Below are positions 26,981 to 35,927 of a DNA stretch of 64,000 bases, piece by piece. Under the pieces are notes generated by a model. The model was given only the letters and a program-made list of their open reading frames with translations, did not search any database and was not told the origin of the DNA. Positions within the stretch are counted from its first letter, which is position 1, and each line of letters begins with the position of its first letter. Source of the stretch: Brevundimonas alba (GTDB lineage Bacteria > Pseudomonadota > Alphaproteobacteria > Caulobacterales > Caulobacteraceae); NCBI RefSeq assembly GCF_011927945.1, contig NZ_JAATJM010000002.1, forward strand, positions 496,001 to 560,000, read 5' to 3'. Made by a program: the position numbers and the translations under genes.

Positions 26981-27103
26981 TCAGGCCCGGAAGCGCGCCG
27001 CCGAAAACCACCTCATGAACAGGCGATAGACGAAGCCGCCTCGCTGTTCCCGGCCGGCCACGCGCGCGCGGCGGCCGCGGCCCTTGTACTCGTCTGCAAT
27101 CAC
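26981..27103 (-). CDS. Possible 40-residue basic microprotein
   Basis: 40 aa, GTG start with a strong GGGAGGA ribosome site 6 nt upstream. It is very basic: it starts MIADEYKGRGRRARVAGREQ and ends in an aromatic/hydrophobic segment (GFVYRLFMRWFS), so membrane or nucleic-acid contact is plausible. It is unrecognised. It is divergent from the complex I subunit gene. The ribosome site and compact fit between tRNA-Pro and 27323 are the only support; conservation would decide. Confidence 0.4.
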   Translation of the reverse strand: MIADEYKGRGRRARVAGREQRGGFVYRLFMRWFSAARFRA

Positions 27104-27322
27104 AGGATGTCCTCCCAACCCGCGCTGTGAACAGCGTGGCCGTGGATTGGTTCCTGTGTCCGATGGCCGACAGAGGTGGTCGGCAGAGTTCCGACGCGCA
27201 ATCCAGAGACGCATGGAACGGCCGACCCGCGCGCCGGGTTCGCAGGCGGCTGTCTTGATCAACGGCCGGAAGGCTTCTAGAGCCGGACGGTCCGGCGACG
27301 GCCGGTCAGAAGAGGTTCGTCC

Positions 27323-27628
27323 ATGCTCGCCCGCATCTATCGCCCCGCCCGGAACGCCATGCAGTCGGGCAAGGCCAATACCAGACACTGGCGGCTGGAG
27401 TTCGAGCCGGCGTCGGCGCGCACCATCGACCCGCTGATGGGCTGGACCAGCTCGGCGGACATGAACGGCCAGGTGCGGCTCGACTTCGATTCGAAGGAAG
27501 AGGCGATCGCCTACGCCGAGCGCTACGGTATTCCGTTCCGCCTGCAGGAGCCGCATGAGCCGCCGGTGATCATCAAGGCCTATGCCGACAATTTCGCCAC
27601 CAACCGCAAGGTCTCGTGGACGCACTGA
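27323..27628 (+). CDS. Complex I accessory subunit, NDUFS4-like (ETC_C1 family)
   Basis: 101 aa. It matches the 'ETC complex I subunit conserved region' family, the bacterial counterpart of mitochondrial NDUFS4. Features: ARIYRPARNAMQSG at the N-terminus, the WRLEFEPASARTIDPLMGWTS core, DFDSKEEAIAYAERYGIPF near residue 55, and the basic FATNRKVSWTH end. It stabilises the NADH-binding arm of respiratory complex I. An AAGAGG ribosome site precedes the ATG. It is encoded alone, away from the nuo operon, as usual. Confidence 0.93.
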   Translation: MLARIYRPARNAMQSGKANTRHWRLEFEPASARTIDPLMGWTSSADMNGQVRLDFDSKEEAIAYAERYGIPFRLQEPHEPPVIIKAYADNFATNRKVSWTH

Positions 27629-27684
27629 GTCCCAAGGGGCGCTAACGCTCGCGCCGCGGGCGCTCGCTGCTTGAGCGGCGGGGT

Positions 27685-27712
27685 TTGCGCCCGTACCGCG
27701 CCGCGCTACTTG
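27685..27712 (+). promoter_or_regulatory. Candidate promoter of tRNA-Arg
   Basis: TTGCGC (27685-27690), 16-nt spacer, TACTTG (27707-27712), 10 nt before the tRNA. It is similar to the tRNA-Glu and tRNA-Pro(GGG) promoters. Confidence 0.45.
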
Positions 27713-27722
27713 CCTTGGAAAG

Positions 27723-27799
27723 GCGCCCATAGCTCAACCGGATAGAGCACCCGCCTTCTAAGCGGACGGTTGCAGGTTCGAGTCCTGCTGGGCGCGCCA
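27723..27799 (+). tRNA. tRNA-Arg (anticodon TCT)
   Basis: 77 nt with CCA. The acceptor GCGCCCA/TGGGCGC is perfect. The anticodon loop CTTCTAA gives TCT. The anticodon stem CCCGC/GCGGA has one mismatch at its outer pair. It reads AGA/AGG, which are rare codons in a genome of this GC content. Confidence 0.93.
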
Positions 27800-27844
27800 C
27801 GGTTCGGCACGGCAACCTGCCTTGACCGGAGCCGTTGTGGGCGG

Positions 27845-28618
27845 GTGAGGATCGCCACCTTCAACATCAACGGGATCAACACCCGGCTCGCGAATCTGCT
27901 CGCGTGGCTGGAGGAGGCGAAGCCCGACGTCGTCTGCCTGCAGGAGCTGAAAGCGACGGACGCGCAGTTTCCGGCGAAGGCGATCGAGGCGGCCGGCTAT
28001 CACGCCATCTGGCAGGGCGAGCATCGCTGGAACGGCGTGGCCATCCTCTCGAGGGACGCGGAACCCGTCCTGACGCGGCGCGGGCTGCCGGGCGATGCGA
28101 AAGATGTGCAGAGCCGGTATCTGGAGGCGGCGGTGGACGGGGTGCTGATCGCGTCGCTGTATCTGCCGAACGGCAATCCGCAGCCGGGGCCGAAGTTCGA
28201 CTACAAGCTGGCGTGGATGGAGCGGCTGAACGCCCATGCGGCGGGGCTGCTGGAAACGGGCGCGCCCGTGGTGCTGGCCGGGGACTACAATGTCGTGCCG
28301 ACCGAAGCTGACATCTACAACAGCCGCTCGTGGAAGAAGGACGCCCTGTTGCAGCCGGAGAGCCGGGCGGCGTTCGCGCGCCTGCTGGAGCAGGGCTGGA
28401 CGGACGCGCTGAGGGAGCGGTACCCGGCCGATCCGCCGCCCTGGACCTTCTGGCAGTATTTCCGGCAGGCGTGGGAGCGGGACGCCGGGCTGCGGATCGA
28501 CCATCTGCTGCTGAGCCCCGCGGCGGCGGAGCGGCTGACCGACGCCGGCGTGGACCGGGAGGTGCGCGGGCGTGAGCGGGCCAGCGACCACGCGCCGACA
28601 TGGATCGAGCTGGACTGA
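27845..28618 (+). CDS. xth: Exodeoxyribonuclease III
   Basis: 257 aa, GTG start. An AP endonuclease and 3'-5' exonuclease of base excision repair, EEP fold. Motifs: RIATFNINGINTR at the N-terminus, CLQELKATD (metal Glu), SLYLPNGNP, GDYNVVPTEADIYN (catalytic Asp/Asn) and the closing RASDHAPTWIEL (catalytic His). The frame is open back to 27770, but that part translates the tRNA-Arg gene, so GTG at 27845 is the start. Confidence 0.95.
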   Translation: MRIATFNINGINTRLANLLAWLEEAKPDVVCLQELKATDAQFPAKAIEAAGYHAIWQGEHRWNGVAILSRDAEPVLTRRGLPGDAKDVQSRYLEAAVDGVLIASLYLPNGNPQPGPKFDYKLAWMERLNAHAAGLLETGAPVVLAGDYNVVPTEADIYNSRSWKKDALLQPESRAAFARLLEQGWTDALRERYPADPPPWTFWQYFRQAWERDAGLRIDHLLLSPAAAERLTDAGVDREVRGRERASDHAPTWIELD

Positions 28619-28621
28619 GCC

Positions 28622-29098
28622 ATGGCGCGGCAACTGAAGGTGTTCTGCTATTCGGACGGCTTTCATTCGTGGACGGTGGCGGCGTCGTCGCGGGCCAAGG
28701 CGCTGGAGGCGTGGGGCGTCAAACGCGACCTGTTCAAGGACGGGTCGGCGCGGGAGATCGACGTCGGCCCGGACCGCGCGGCGGCGCTGGCCTCGCCCGG
28801 CGAGCTGATCGAGCGCGGCCTGTCGGTCGATATCGGCAAGGTGGAGCGGACGAAGGCGCCGAAGGCGAAGGCCAAGGCGGAGAAGCCCAAGTCGGATGCG
28901 AAGGCGCGGGCGCGGGTGGAGGGGCTGGAGGCCGAGCTGGCCGCGCTGGACGAGGCGCAGGCGGATGAACGGGCGGCGCTGGAGGCCGAGCGGGAGGCGC
29001 TGGAGCGGCGGGAGCGGGAGGTGGCGCGCCGGCAGACGCGGGACCGCGATGCGCTGAAGACGAAGCTCAAGGCGGCGCGGGCGAAGCTCAGCGGATAG
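28622..29098 (+). CDS. Coiled-coil protein of unknown function
   Basis: 158 aa. An N-terminal globular part (residues 1-75: QLKVFCYSDGFHSWTVAASS, ALEAWGVKRDLFKDGSAREI) is followed by a Lys/Ala linker and a long charged coiled coil (about 98-158) of Glu/Ala/Arg heptads. The first part resembles small domains found in uncharacterised alphaproteobacterial proteins; I cannot name it. It starts 3 nt after the xth stop, so it is probably cotranscribed. Its 3' end overlaps the convergent PLP enzyme by 11 nt. Confidence 0.7.
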   Translation: MARQLKVFCYSDGFHSWTVAASSRAKALEAWGVKRDLFKDGSAREIDVGPDRAAALASPGELIERGLSVDIGKVERTKAPKAKAKAEKPKSDAKARARVEGLEAELAALDEAQADERAALEAEREALERREREVARRQTRDRDALKTKLKAARAKLSG

Positions 29099-30260
29099 CG
29101 GCTGTCCAGGCGGCAAGGCCCCGCTCGAGGTCGGCGATCAGGTCGGCCGGGTCCTCGAGGCCGACATGCAGGCGGAGCAGTTCGCCGACGAGCTGCGGCG
29201 GGGCGCGGCGGAAGGCGAGCTGGCCGGTCTCATGGGTGATCAGGCTCTCGAACCCGCCCCAGGAATAGCCGAGACCGAACAGCTCCAGCGCCGACATCAG
29301 GGCATGAGCGGAGGCTTCGGAGCCGCCGTTCATGGCCAGGCCCAAGATGGAGGCCGCGCCGGTGTAGTCACGGCGCCAGAGGTCGTGGCCGGTCGCGTCG
29401 GGCAGGGCCGGATAGAGGACCTGCGCGACCTCGGGACGGGTCTGAAGCCACTCCGCCACCGCGAGGGCGGAGCGGGCCTGTTCGGCGTAGCGCAGCGGCA
29501 GGGTGCGGATGCCCCGGAGCGCCAGCCAGGCGTCGTCGGGCGAGACGCGCCAGCCGAGGTCCTCGATGGTCTCGGCGATCTGGCGGGCGATGGCGGGGTC
29601 AGCCGCGGCGATGGAGCCCATCAGCAGGTCGGAGTGGCCGCCGACGTATTTGGTCACCGCCTGGACGCTGACGTCGACGCCATGGGCGAGGGGACGGAAG
29701 GCGAGGCCGGCGGCCCAGGTGTTGTCCATGACGGTGAGCACGCCCCGCTCGCGACAGGCGGCGGCGAGGGCGGGGACATCGACCAGTTCGAAGGTCAGGG
29801 AGGCGGGCGACTCGATCAGCAGCAGGCGCGTGCGCCCGGTCATCGCGGCGAGGATGTCTTCGACGGAGGCGTCGGGGGCGTGGAAGGCCGTGGCCATGCC
29901 GCGCGCCTTGAGGTGGCGATTGAGGAAGCGGCGGCTGGGGCCGTAGAGGGCGTCGGTGGCGAGGACCTCGTCGCCGGGGCGGAGCAGGGCGGTCAGGGGC
30001 ACGGTGACGGCGGCGAGGCCGGAGGGGACCAGCCAGGCGTCGGCGGCGCCTTCGAGATCGGCGAGGGCGGCGCGGAGCTGGCGGGCGGCGGACAGATCCT
30101 CGATGCCGTAGACCGCGCCGGCCGTCTCGTCCCGTATGTCGCCGGGCCGGTCGTTGAGCAGCGTCGAGGCGCGCTCGACCGGCGGGCTGACGGGACGGCG
30201 GGCGGCGCCGCGGCGGGTGGCGGAAGCGATCAGGCGGGTGCGGTCGGAACGGTCGGACAT
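29088..30260 (-). CDS. metC: Cys/Met metabolism PLP-dependent enzyme, cystathionine beta-lyase type
   Basis: 390 aa. Trans-sulfuration family, fold type I. The PLP lysine lies in VQAVTKYVGGHSDLLMGS. RTRLLLIESPASLTFELVDV and VLTVMDNTWAAG (PLP-ring Asp) match cystathionine beta-lyases of the MetC group (proteobacterial ESPgS form). The enzyme would release homocysteine from cystathionine for methionine synthesis. YSWGGFESL near the C-terminus supports the beta-lyase type. It starts 90 nt from the divergent binding-protein gene. Confidence 0.85.
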   Translation of the reverse strand: MSDRSDRTRLIASATRRGAARRPVSPPVERASTLLNDRPGDIRDETAGAVYGIEDLSAARQLRAALADLEGAADAWLVPSGLAAVTVPLTALLRPGDEVLATDALYGPSRRFLNRHLKARGMATAFHAPDASVEDILAAMTGRTRLLLIESPASLTFELVDVPALAAACRERGVLTVMDNTWAAGLAFRPLAHGVDVSVQAVTKYVGGHSDLLMGSIAAADPAIARQIAETIEDLGWRVSPDDAWLALRGIRTLPLRYAEQARSALAVAEWLQTRPEVAQVLYPALPDATGHDLWRRDYTGAASILGLAMNGGSEASAHALMSALELFGLGYSWGGFESLITHETGQLAFRRAPPQLVGELLRLHVGLEDPADLIADLERGLAAWTAAIR

Positions 30261-30350
30261 ACGGGCCGGTCGAGGGTTGCGGTTCAGCCGTCAAAGGCCT
30301 CTAAAGCTGGCGGGGGCGCAAGGTCTGGAATCGCTCGGGCGAGGAACAGG

Positions 30351-31460
30351 ATGCGGACACAGGTGGTGCGGAGGGCCGGCGCGACGGCCGTGGCGTTGGT
30401 CCTCGGGCTGACGGCGGCGGCGTGCGGCGGCGGCGATCGCGACAGCGACAGCAACGCCGCCGAGCCCGTCGTGACGGCCACCGAGGCCCCTGAATTCTCC
30501 AGCCCGACCCTGCAGGCCATCAAGCGGCGGGGGCGGCTGAACTGCGGCGTGCATGAGGGACTGGTCGGGTTCGCCTACACCGACAACCGGGGCGAATGGC
30601 GCGGCTTCGACGTAGACTTCTGCCGGGCGCTGGCCGCGGCGGTTCTGGGCGATCCCGACAAGGTGCGGTTCGTGCCGCTGACGTCGAGCCAGCGGTTCGA
30701 CGCGCTACGCGGGGGCCGGGTCGACGTGCTGTGGCGGGCGACGTCGTGGACCCTGTCGCGTGAGGTGACCGAGGGCGTGCGCTTCGCCGGGGTCAACTAT
30801 TACGACGGGCAGGGCTTTCTGGTGCGGCGGTCGCTGGATCTGGCCAGCGCGGCCGAGTTGAACGGGGCGAGGATCTGCGTGCAGCGGGCGACGACGTCGG
30901 AGCTGAACGTGTCCGACTTCTTCCGCTCGCGCGGCATCGAATACCGCCCCGTGGTCATGGCCAACGAAGAGGCGGCGCGGAACGCCTATGCGCGCGAGGA
31001 CTGCGACGCCTTCAGCGCGGACATCTCGGCCCTGGCGGCGGCGCGGACCCTGCTGTCCAATCCCGAGCAGCACGCCATCCTGCCCGACGTGATTTCCAAG
31101 GAGGCGTTGGGGCCGGCGGTGAAGCGTGGCGACGAGTCCTGGACCTCGATCGTACGCTGGACGCTGAACGCCCTGACGCTGGCGGAGGAACTGGGCGTCA
31201 CCGCCGACAACGCCGACACGATGGCGCAGGAATCGCGCAGTCCGCAGATTCGGCGCCTGCTGGGGGTCGAGGGCGACTTCGGCCCGGCTATGGGGTTGTC
31301 GAAGGACTGGGCGAAGAACGCCATTGAAGCCACGGGCAACTATGGTGAAATCTTCGATCGCAACATCGGCCCCGATTCATCGCTCGACCTGGCGCGGGGC
31401 CTCAACGCACAATGGAACGCTCGGCCGGGCGGCCTGATCTACGCCCTGCCGATCCGGTAA
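30351..31460 (+). CDS. General amino-acid ABC transporter substrate-binding lipoprotein (AapJ/BztA type), orphan
   Basis: 369 aa. The signal peptide has lipobox LTAAAC (Cys about 24), then a Ser/Asp-rich linker. The periplasmic-binding domain has the AapJ/BztA signature: IKRRGRLNCGVHEGLVGF, FDVDFCRALAAAVLGD, VNYYDGQGFLV and NPEQHAILPDVISKE-type C-terminal motifs. The start at 30351 follows GAGGAACAGG; the frame opening at 29166 lies over metC. Known relatives feed Aap/Bzt ABC transporters, but here no permease or ATPase genes follow. Instead a DAACS symporter gene starts 30 nt downstream. Confidence 0.9.
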   Translation: MRTQVVRRAGATAVALVLGLTAAACGGGDRDSDSNAAEPVVTATEAPEFSSPTLQAIKRRGRLNCGVHEGLVGFAYTDNRGEWRGFDVDFCRALAAAVLGDPDKVRFVPLTSSQRFDALRGGRVDVLWRATSWTLSREVTEGVRFAGVNYYDGQGFLVRRSLDLASAAELNGARICVQRATTSELNVSDFFRSRGIEYRPVVMANEEAARNAYAREDCDAFSADISALAAARTLLSNPEQHAILPDVISKEALGPAVKRGDESWTSIVRWTLNALTLAEELGVTADNADTMAQESRSPQIRRLLGVEGDFGPAMGLSKDWAKNAIEATGNYGEIFDRNIGPDSSLDLARGLNAQWNARPGGLIYALPIR

Positions 31461-31490
31461 CGACACATCGGCCGCGCGCCGGGGGGAAGC

Positions 31491-32801
31491 ATGGAAACGA
31501 CGAAACGCGGCGGGATCCCGCTCTATCTGTGGATGCTGCTGGGCTTTGTGGTCGGTCTGGGCGGCGGGCTCTACGTCAACCTGACCGGACAGGTCGTCCA
31601 GCCCTGGGCGATGGATATCATCCAGGCGGCGGGGCAAATCTTCCTGCGTCTGCTGTTCATGCTGGTCCTGCCGCTGCTGTTCGCGGCCCTCGCGGTCGGC
31701 GTGGCCGAGATGGGCGACCTGAAGTCGCTGGGCCGGGTCGGCTTGAAGACGCTGGCCTTCACCATCCTGGTGTCCGCCATCGCCGTGGGCATCGGCCTGG
31801 GCATGGTCAACCTGTTCCAGCCGGGCGCCGGCGTGGATCGCGAACTGGCCGCCCAACTGCTGGCGCAGGGCGCCGAGGGCGCATCGGCGATCGTCGGCAA
31901 CGCGCCCAAGTCGATCGAGGCGGGCAAGTTCTTCCTCGACATGATCCCCTCGAACGTCGTCACCGCGGCGTCCGAGAACCAGATCCTGCCGGTCATGATC
32001 TTCGCCCTGATCTTCGGCATCGGCATGGTGATGGCCAAGAGCCCCGCCACGGATCGTCTGCAGGAGACCCTGCAGGGCCTGCTCGAAGTGATGATGAAGC
32101 TGATCAACCTCGTCATCAAACTGGCCCCCATCGCCATCGCCTGCCTGATGTTCAACCTCGCGGCCGTGTTCGGCTGGGACCTGCTTCTGCGACTCGGGGC
32201 CTATGCGGCCGTGGCCATCGGCGCGATGGCGATCCACATGTTCATCGTCTATCCGCTGCTGGTCTGGACCTTCGGCGGCATGAATCCGCTGAAGTTCGCC
32301 AACGGCGTGCGCGAGCCCTTCGTGGTGGCCTTCTCGACCGCCTCATCCAACGCCACCCTGCCGATCGCCATCAAGGCGGCGGAAGAGAAGCTGATGCTGC
32401 CGCGGCGCATCTCGCGCTTCGTGCTGACCGTCGGCGCCACGGCGAACCAGAACGGCACCGCCCTGTTCGAAGGCGTGACGGTGCTGTTCCTGGCGCAGTT
32501 CTTCGGCGTCGATCTGAGCCTCGGCCAGCAGCTGGTGGTGATGCTGGTCTGCATCCTCGGCGGCATCGGCACGGCCGGGGTTCCCGCGGGCTCCCTGCCC
32601 GTCATCGCCCTGATCCTGACCATGGTGGGGGTGCCGGCGGAGGGGATCGGCCTGATCCTGGGCGTGGACCGCTTCCTCGACATGTGCCGGACCACGCTGA
32701 ACGTCACCGGCGATCTGGTGGCGGCCACCGTAGTGTCGCGCGGAGAGACCGACGCGATCATTCCGGCGGGCGAGCCGGAGCCGGTCGCGCCGGGGGCCTA
32801 G
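31491..32801 (+). CDS. Dicarboxylate/amino acid:cation symporter (DAACS family)
   Basis: 436 aa, about 8 spans plus two re-entrant hairpins. It is a sodium- or proton-coupled glutamate/aspartate/C4-dicarboxylate transporter fold. The serine-rich hairpin TASSNATLPIAI, the GATANQNGTALFEG motif (NMDGT-equivalent), the GIGTAGVPAGSLPVIA hairpin 2 and the DRFLDMCRTTLNVTGD helix 8 (substrate Asp/Arg/Asn) are all present. A GGGGGAAG ribosome site lies just before the ATG. The 30-nt gap suggests cotranscription with the upstream binding protein. Confidence 0.93.
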   Translation: METTKRGGIPLYLWMLLGFVVGLGGGLYVNLTGQVVQPWAMDIIQAAGQIFLRLLFMLVLPLLFAALAVGVAEMGDLKSLGRVGLKTLAFTILVSAIAVGIGLGMVNLFQPGAGVDRELAAQLLAQGAEGASAIVGNAPKSIEAGKFFLDMIPSNVVTAASENQILPVMIFALIFGIGMVMAKSPATDRLQETLQGLLEVMMKLINLVIKLAPIAIACLMFNLAAVFGWDLLLRLGAYAAVAIGAMAIHMFIVYPLLVWTFGGMNPLKFANGVREPFVVAFSTASSNATLPIAIKAAEEKLMLPRRISRFVLTVGATANQNGTALFEGVTVLFLAQFFGVDLSLGQQLVVMLVCILGGIGTAGVPAGSLPVIALILTMVGVPAEGIGLILGVDRFLDMCRTTLNVTGDLVAATVVSRGETDAIIPAGEPEPVAPGA

Positions 32802-33637
32802 GGTCCGCTGACGACTGGTGTGTCCGCGCGCCCGCCCCACTCGGCCCAGCTGCCGTCGTAGAGGCGCGACGGGCGGCCGAGAACGGCGAGGCCTAGGCTG
32901 AGGATGGCGGCGGTGACGCCGGAGCCGCAGCTGGTCACGACCGGCCGGTCCGGGTCCACCCCGGCCGCGCGGAAGGCGGCCTCCAGTTCGGCGGGCGGCT
33001 TCATCGTGCCGTCGGCGTTCAGGAGGGCGGGGAAGGGCAGGTTGAGTGCGCCGGGCATGTGGCCGGAGCGAAGCCCCGCGCGGGGCTCGGGCGCGCGGCC
33101 TTCGAAGCGATCGGCGGCGCGCGCGTCCAAGACCTGTGCGGCGCCGGCGAGAGCCTCCCGCACGACTTGCAGACTGGCGAGCGTTTCAGGATCGAGACGG
33201 GCGTCGAAGGTTGCAGGCTCGACCGGTCCAGCCGCGCCACTCTCGACAGGTCGGCCCTCGGCGAGCCATTTGGGCAGGCCGCCGTCCAGCACCTGCACCC
33301 GCCGCGCGCCCATGGCGCGGAACATCCACCACGCACGGGCCGACGAGCGGATGCCGAGGGTGTCGTAGACGACGATGTGGTCTGTCTCGCCCAGACCCAG
33401 AGAACCCATGCGGACGGCGAAGGCCTCTGCCGACGGCAGCATGTGCGGTAGATCGCTGTCCGGGTCGGAGCTGGCCTCGAGATCGAAGAAGACCGCCCCC
33501 GGAATACGGCCCACTTCGAAGTCCGGCCGCCCGTCGCGGCCGTCCAGATGCCAGCTGGCGTCCACGGGGCGCAGGTCTGGCTCGCCCAACCGGGCAGCGA
33601 GGTCAGCGGTGGAGATCAGCGGCGGGAGATCGGACAT
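32798..33637 (-). CDS. sseA: 3-mercaptopyruvate sulfurtransferase
   Basis: 279 aa with two rhodanese domains. The N-terminal half is inactive and the C-terminal half holds the catalytic CGSGVTA loop, of the CG(S/T)GVTA type expected for mercaptopyruvate rather than thiosulfate (CRKGVT) as sulfur donor. VDASWHLDGRDGRPDFEVG and DARAADRFEGRAPEPRAGL..SGHMPGALNLPF are typical. Its stop overlaps the convergent symporter gene by 4 nt. It lies 21 nt from cfa on the same strand. Confidence 0.92.
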   Translation of the reverse strand: MSDLPPLISTADLAARLGEPDLRPVDASWHLDGRDGRPDFEVGRIPGAVFFDLEASSDPDSDLPHMLPSAEAFAVRMGSLGLGETDHIVVYDTLGIRSSARAWWMFRAMGARRVQVLDGGLPKWLAEGRPVESGAAGPVEPATFDARLDPETLASLQVVREALAGAAQVLDARAADRFEGRAPEPRAGLRSGHMPGALNLPFPALLNADGTMKPPAELEAAFRAAGVDPDRPVVTSCGSGVTAAILSLGLAVLGRPSRLYDGSWAEWGGRADTPVVSGP

Positions 33638-33657
33638 GCCGCCACTCTAGAGCCGTC

Positions 33658-34878
33658 TCAGGCGCGGGAAAGACCGAGCTGGATCACGTCGGTGCGGCCG
33701 ATGCGGAAGCCGGCCTCGCAATAGGCGAGATAGAAGCGCCAGAGGCGGCGGAAGCGCTCGTCGAAGCCGTTAGCGGCGCGGATGCCGTCCCAGGCCGCCT
33801 GGAAGCGTTCGTCCCACAGGCGGAGCGTGTCGGCGTAGTCCTGACCGAAACGATCGACCGTGCGCCAACTGAGACCGGCGGCGGTGACGACCGGCTGAAG
33901 CGCCCGCTCGGACGGCAGCATGCCCCCCGGGAAGATGTACTTCTGGATGAAGTCCGTCCGGCGGCGGTAGCCTTCGAAGACGGCGTCTTCGATGGTGATG
34001 ATCTGCAGGCCGGCGCGGCCGCCGGGCTCCAGCACGTCGTGGATCTTGCCGAAATAGGCGGGCCAGTACTCCTCGCCGACGGCCTCGAACATCTCGATGG
34101 AGGCGACGCGGTCGAAGCGGCCCGTCACGTCGCGGTAGTCGATCAGCTGGATATCAGCCTTTTCCGACAGACCGGCGTTGAACAGGCGTTGCCGCGCGAA
34201 GTCGAACTGCTCGCGCGAGATGGTGATGCCGGTGACGCGGGCGCCGACCTCCCGAGCAGCGAACTCGGCGAAACCGCCCCAGCCGCAGCCGATCTCGAGC
34301 ACCGACTGGCCCCGTCGCAGATCCATCGAGCGAGCGAGGGCGGCGTATTTCTCGCGCTGGGCGGCCTCCAGCGTCATGTCGAGCCGGCTGAACCGGGCCG
34401 ACGAATAGGTCATCGAGGGGTCGAGCCAGGCGGCGTAGAAGGCGTTGCCGATGTCGTAGTGCGCATGGATGTTCTTGCGCGAGCCCGAGCGGCTGTTGCG
34501 GTTCATCCGGTGGGACAGCCAGTGGACCGCCTTCATGACCGGATGGCCGCCCGTCAGGCGGCGGAAATTGTCCTGGTTGCGGGCCAGGGCCTCGATCAGC
34601 ACGGCGAGGTTGGGCGTGTCCCATTCGCCGGCCATATAGCCCTCGGCGAAACCGATATCGCCCGAGGCGAAGACGCGGCCGGCGAAGCGGTAGTTGTGGA
34701 CGTCGAATGTCGCGGCGGGGCCGGGCTCGGTCCCCTCCAGCACATGTCGGGCCCCGCCGGGAAGCAGAACGGTCAGGCGGCCGAAGGTCCAGTTTGAGGC
34801 CAGCAGGCGCAACAGCAGGCCGGGCCCGCGCGGCAGGCGGGCTGCGGCCTCTTCACGGTCGACGGTCACCGTGGTCAT
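33658..34878 (-). CDS. cfa: Cyclopropane-fatty-acyl-phospholipid synthase
   Basis: 406 aa. It transfers a methylene group from S-adenosylmethionine to unsaturated acyl chains of membrane lipids. The SAM-binding motif I is VLEIGCGWGGFAEFAA. Other Cfa hallmarks: NIHAHYDIGNAFYAAWLDPSMTYS, with YSSARF, and EMFEAVGEEYWPAYFG. The start MTTVTVDREEAAARL is chosen because 37 further codons upstream are arginine- and glycine-rich leader without a ribosome site. The N-terminal lipid-binding domain (residues 1-120) is complete. It is probably a unit with sseA. Confidence 0.93.
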   Translation of the reverse strand: MTTVTVDREEAAARLPRGPGLLLRLLASNWTFGRLTVLLPGGARHVLEGTEPGPAATFDVHNYRFAGRVFASGDIGFAEGYMAGEWDTPNLAVLIEALARNQDNFRRLTGGHPVMKAVHWLSHRMNRNSRSGSRKNIHAHYDIGNAFYAAWLDPSMTYSSARFSRLDMTLEAAQREKYAALARSMDLRRGQSVLEIGCGWGGFAEFAAREVGARVTGITISREQFDFARQRLFNAGLSEKADIQLIDYRDVTGRFDRVASIEMFEAVGEEYWPAYFGKIHDVLEPGGRAGLQIITIEDAVFEGYRRRTDFIQKYIFPGGMLPSERALQPVVTAAGLSWRTVDRFGQDYADTLRLWDERFQAAWDGIRAANGFDERFRRLWRFYLAYCEAGFRIGRTDVIQLGLSRA

Positions 34879-35051
34879 ACGGTGAAGGTGGGGTCGGTTG
34901 AAGCAAAACGTCAATCCCCCGCCACCTCCCGGCCGGTGGTCTTGGCGTCCGGGGGCGTGTAGCTTGCCAAGCCGAGGGTCCGACGCCACCTGATCGCCTT
35001 ACAGGCGCCGCAAGGGCGGGCCCAGCCGCAGTCATTTCCGGGAATCGCGCC

Positions 35052-35915
35052 GTGTCCAAACCGAATGCCATCATCGACATCAATGACGGGCTGCAGCGCC
35101 CGGTGAGCATCGGCGGCGGTCAGCGCATCGTCTTCATCGCCGGTCCCTGCCAGCTGGAGAGCCGCGAGCACGCGCTGGAGATGGCGCATGCGCTGAAGGA
35201 GATCGGTGAGCGGCTGAACGTCGGCATCATCTACAAGACCAGCTTCGACAAGGCGAACCGCACCTCGGCGACCGCCGCGCGCGGGTTCGGCCTGGAAGGC
35301 TCGCTGCCGATCTTCGCGGAAATCCGGGAGGTCACGGGCCTGCCGGTGCTGACCGACGTCCATACCGAGGAGCATTGCCGCATCGCCGCCCAGGCGGTGG
35401 ACGTGCTGCAGATTCCCGCCTTCCTGAGCCGCCAGACCGACCTGCTGCTGGCCGCCGCGGCGACCGGCAAGACCATCAACGTCAAGAAGGGTCAGTTCCT
35501 CGCGCCCTGGGACATGAAGAACGTCATCGCCAAGATCACCGGCGCCGGCAATCCGAACGTCATGGCCTGCGAGCGCGGCGCCAGCTTCGGCTACAACACC
35601 CTAGTCAGCGACATGCGGGCCCTGCCGGTGCTGCGCGAGATCGGCTGCCCGGTCGTGTTCGACGCGACGCACAGCGTGCAGCAGCCGGGCGGGCAGGGCA
35701 CGTCCTCGGGCGGACAGCGGGAGTTCGTGCCGGTGCTGGCGCGGGCCGCCGTCGCCGTCGGCGTCGACGCGGTGTTCATGGAAACGCACCAGGACCCGGA
35801 CCACGCGCCGTCGGACGGGCCGAACATGGTGCCGCTCAGCCAGTTTGAAGCCCTCGCGGCCGATCTCATTGCCTATGACGACCTGACCAAGGCGCGGATG
35901 GCGAAGGCCGCGTGA
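35052..35915 (+). CDS. kdsA: 3-deoxy-D-manno-octulosonate-8-phosphate synthase
   Basis: 287 aa, GTG start. It condenses PEP and arabinose-5-phosphate to Kdo-8-phosphate for LPS inner core. Motifs: [27 protein letters not shown] (PEP-binding), [39 protein letters not shown] and [36 protein letters not shown] is the normal signature loop. hldE follows after 12 nt, so Kdo and heptose synthesis genes are together. Confidence 0.96.
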   Translation: MSKPNAIIDINDGLQRPVSIGGGQRIVFIAGPCQLESREHALEMAHALKEIGERLNVGIIYKTSFDKANRTSATAARGFGLEGSLPIFAEIREVTGLPVLTDVHTEEHCRIAAQAVDVLQIPAFLSRQTDLLLAAAATGKTINVKKGQFLAPWDMKNVIAKITGAGNPNVMACERGASFGYNTLVSDMRALPVLREIGCPVVFDATHSVQQPGGQGTSSGGQREFVPVLARAAVAVGVDAVFMETHQDPDHAPSDGPNMVPLSQFEALAADLIAYDDLTKARMAKAA

Positions 35916-35927
35916 ATCCGATACGCC

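Noticed and set aside
27645..27680. Sequence GCTCGCTGCTTGAG shared with 41659-41680
   Set aside because: Only a 13-14 nt match in GC-rich gaps; may be chance or a degenerate repeat, too short to support a feature.
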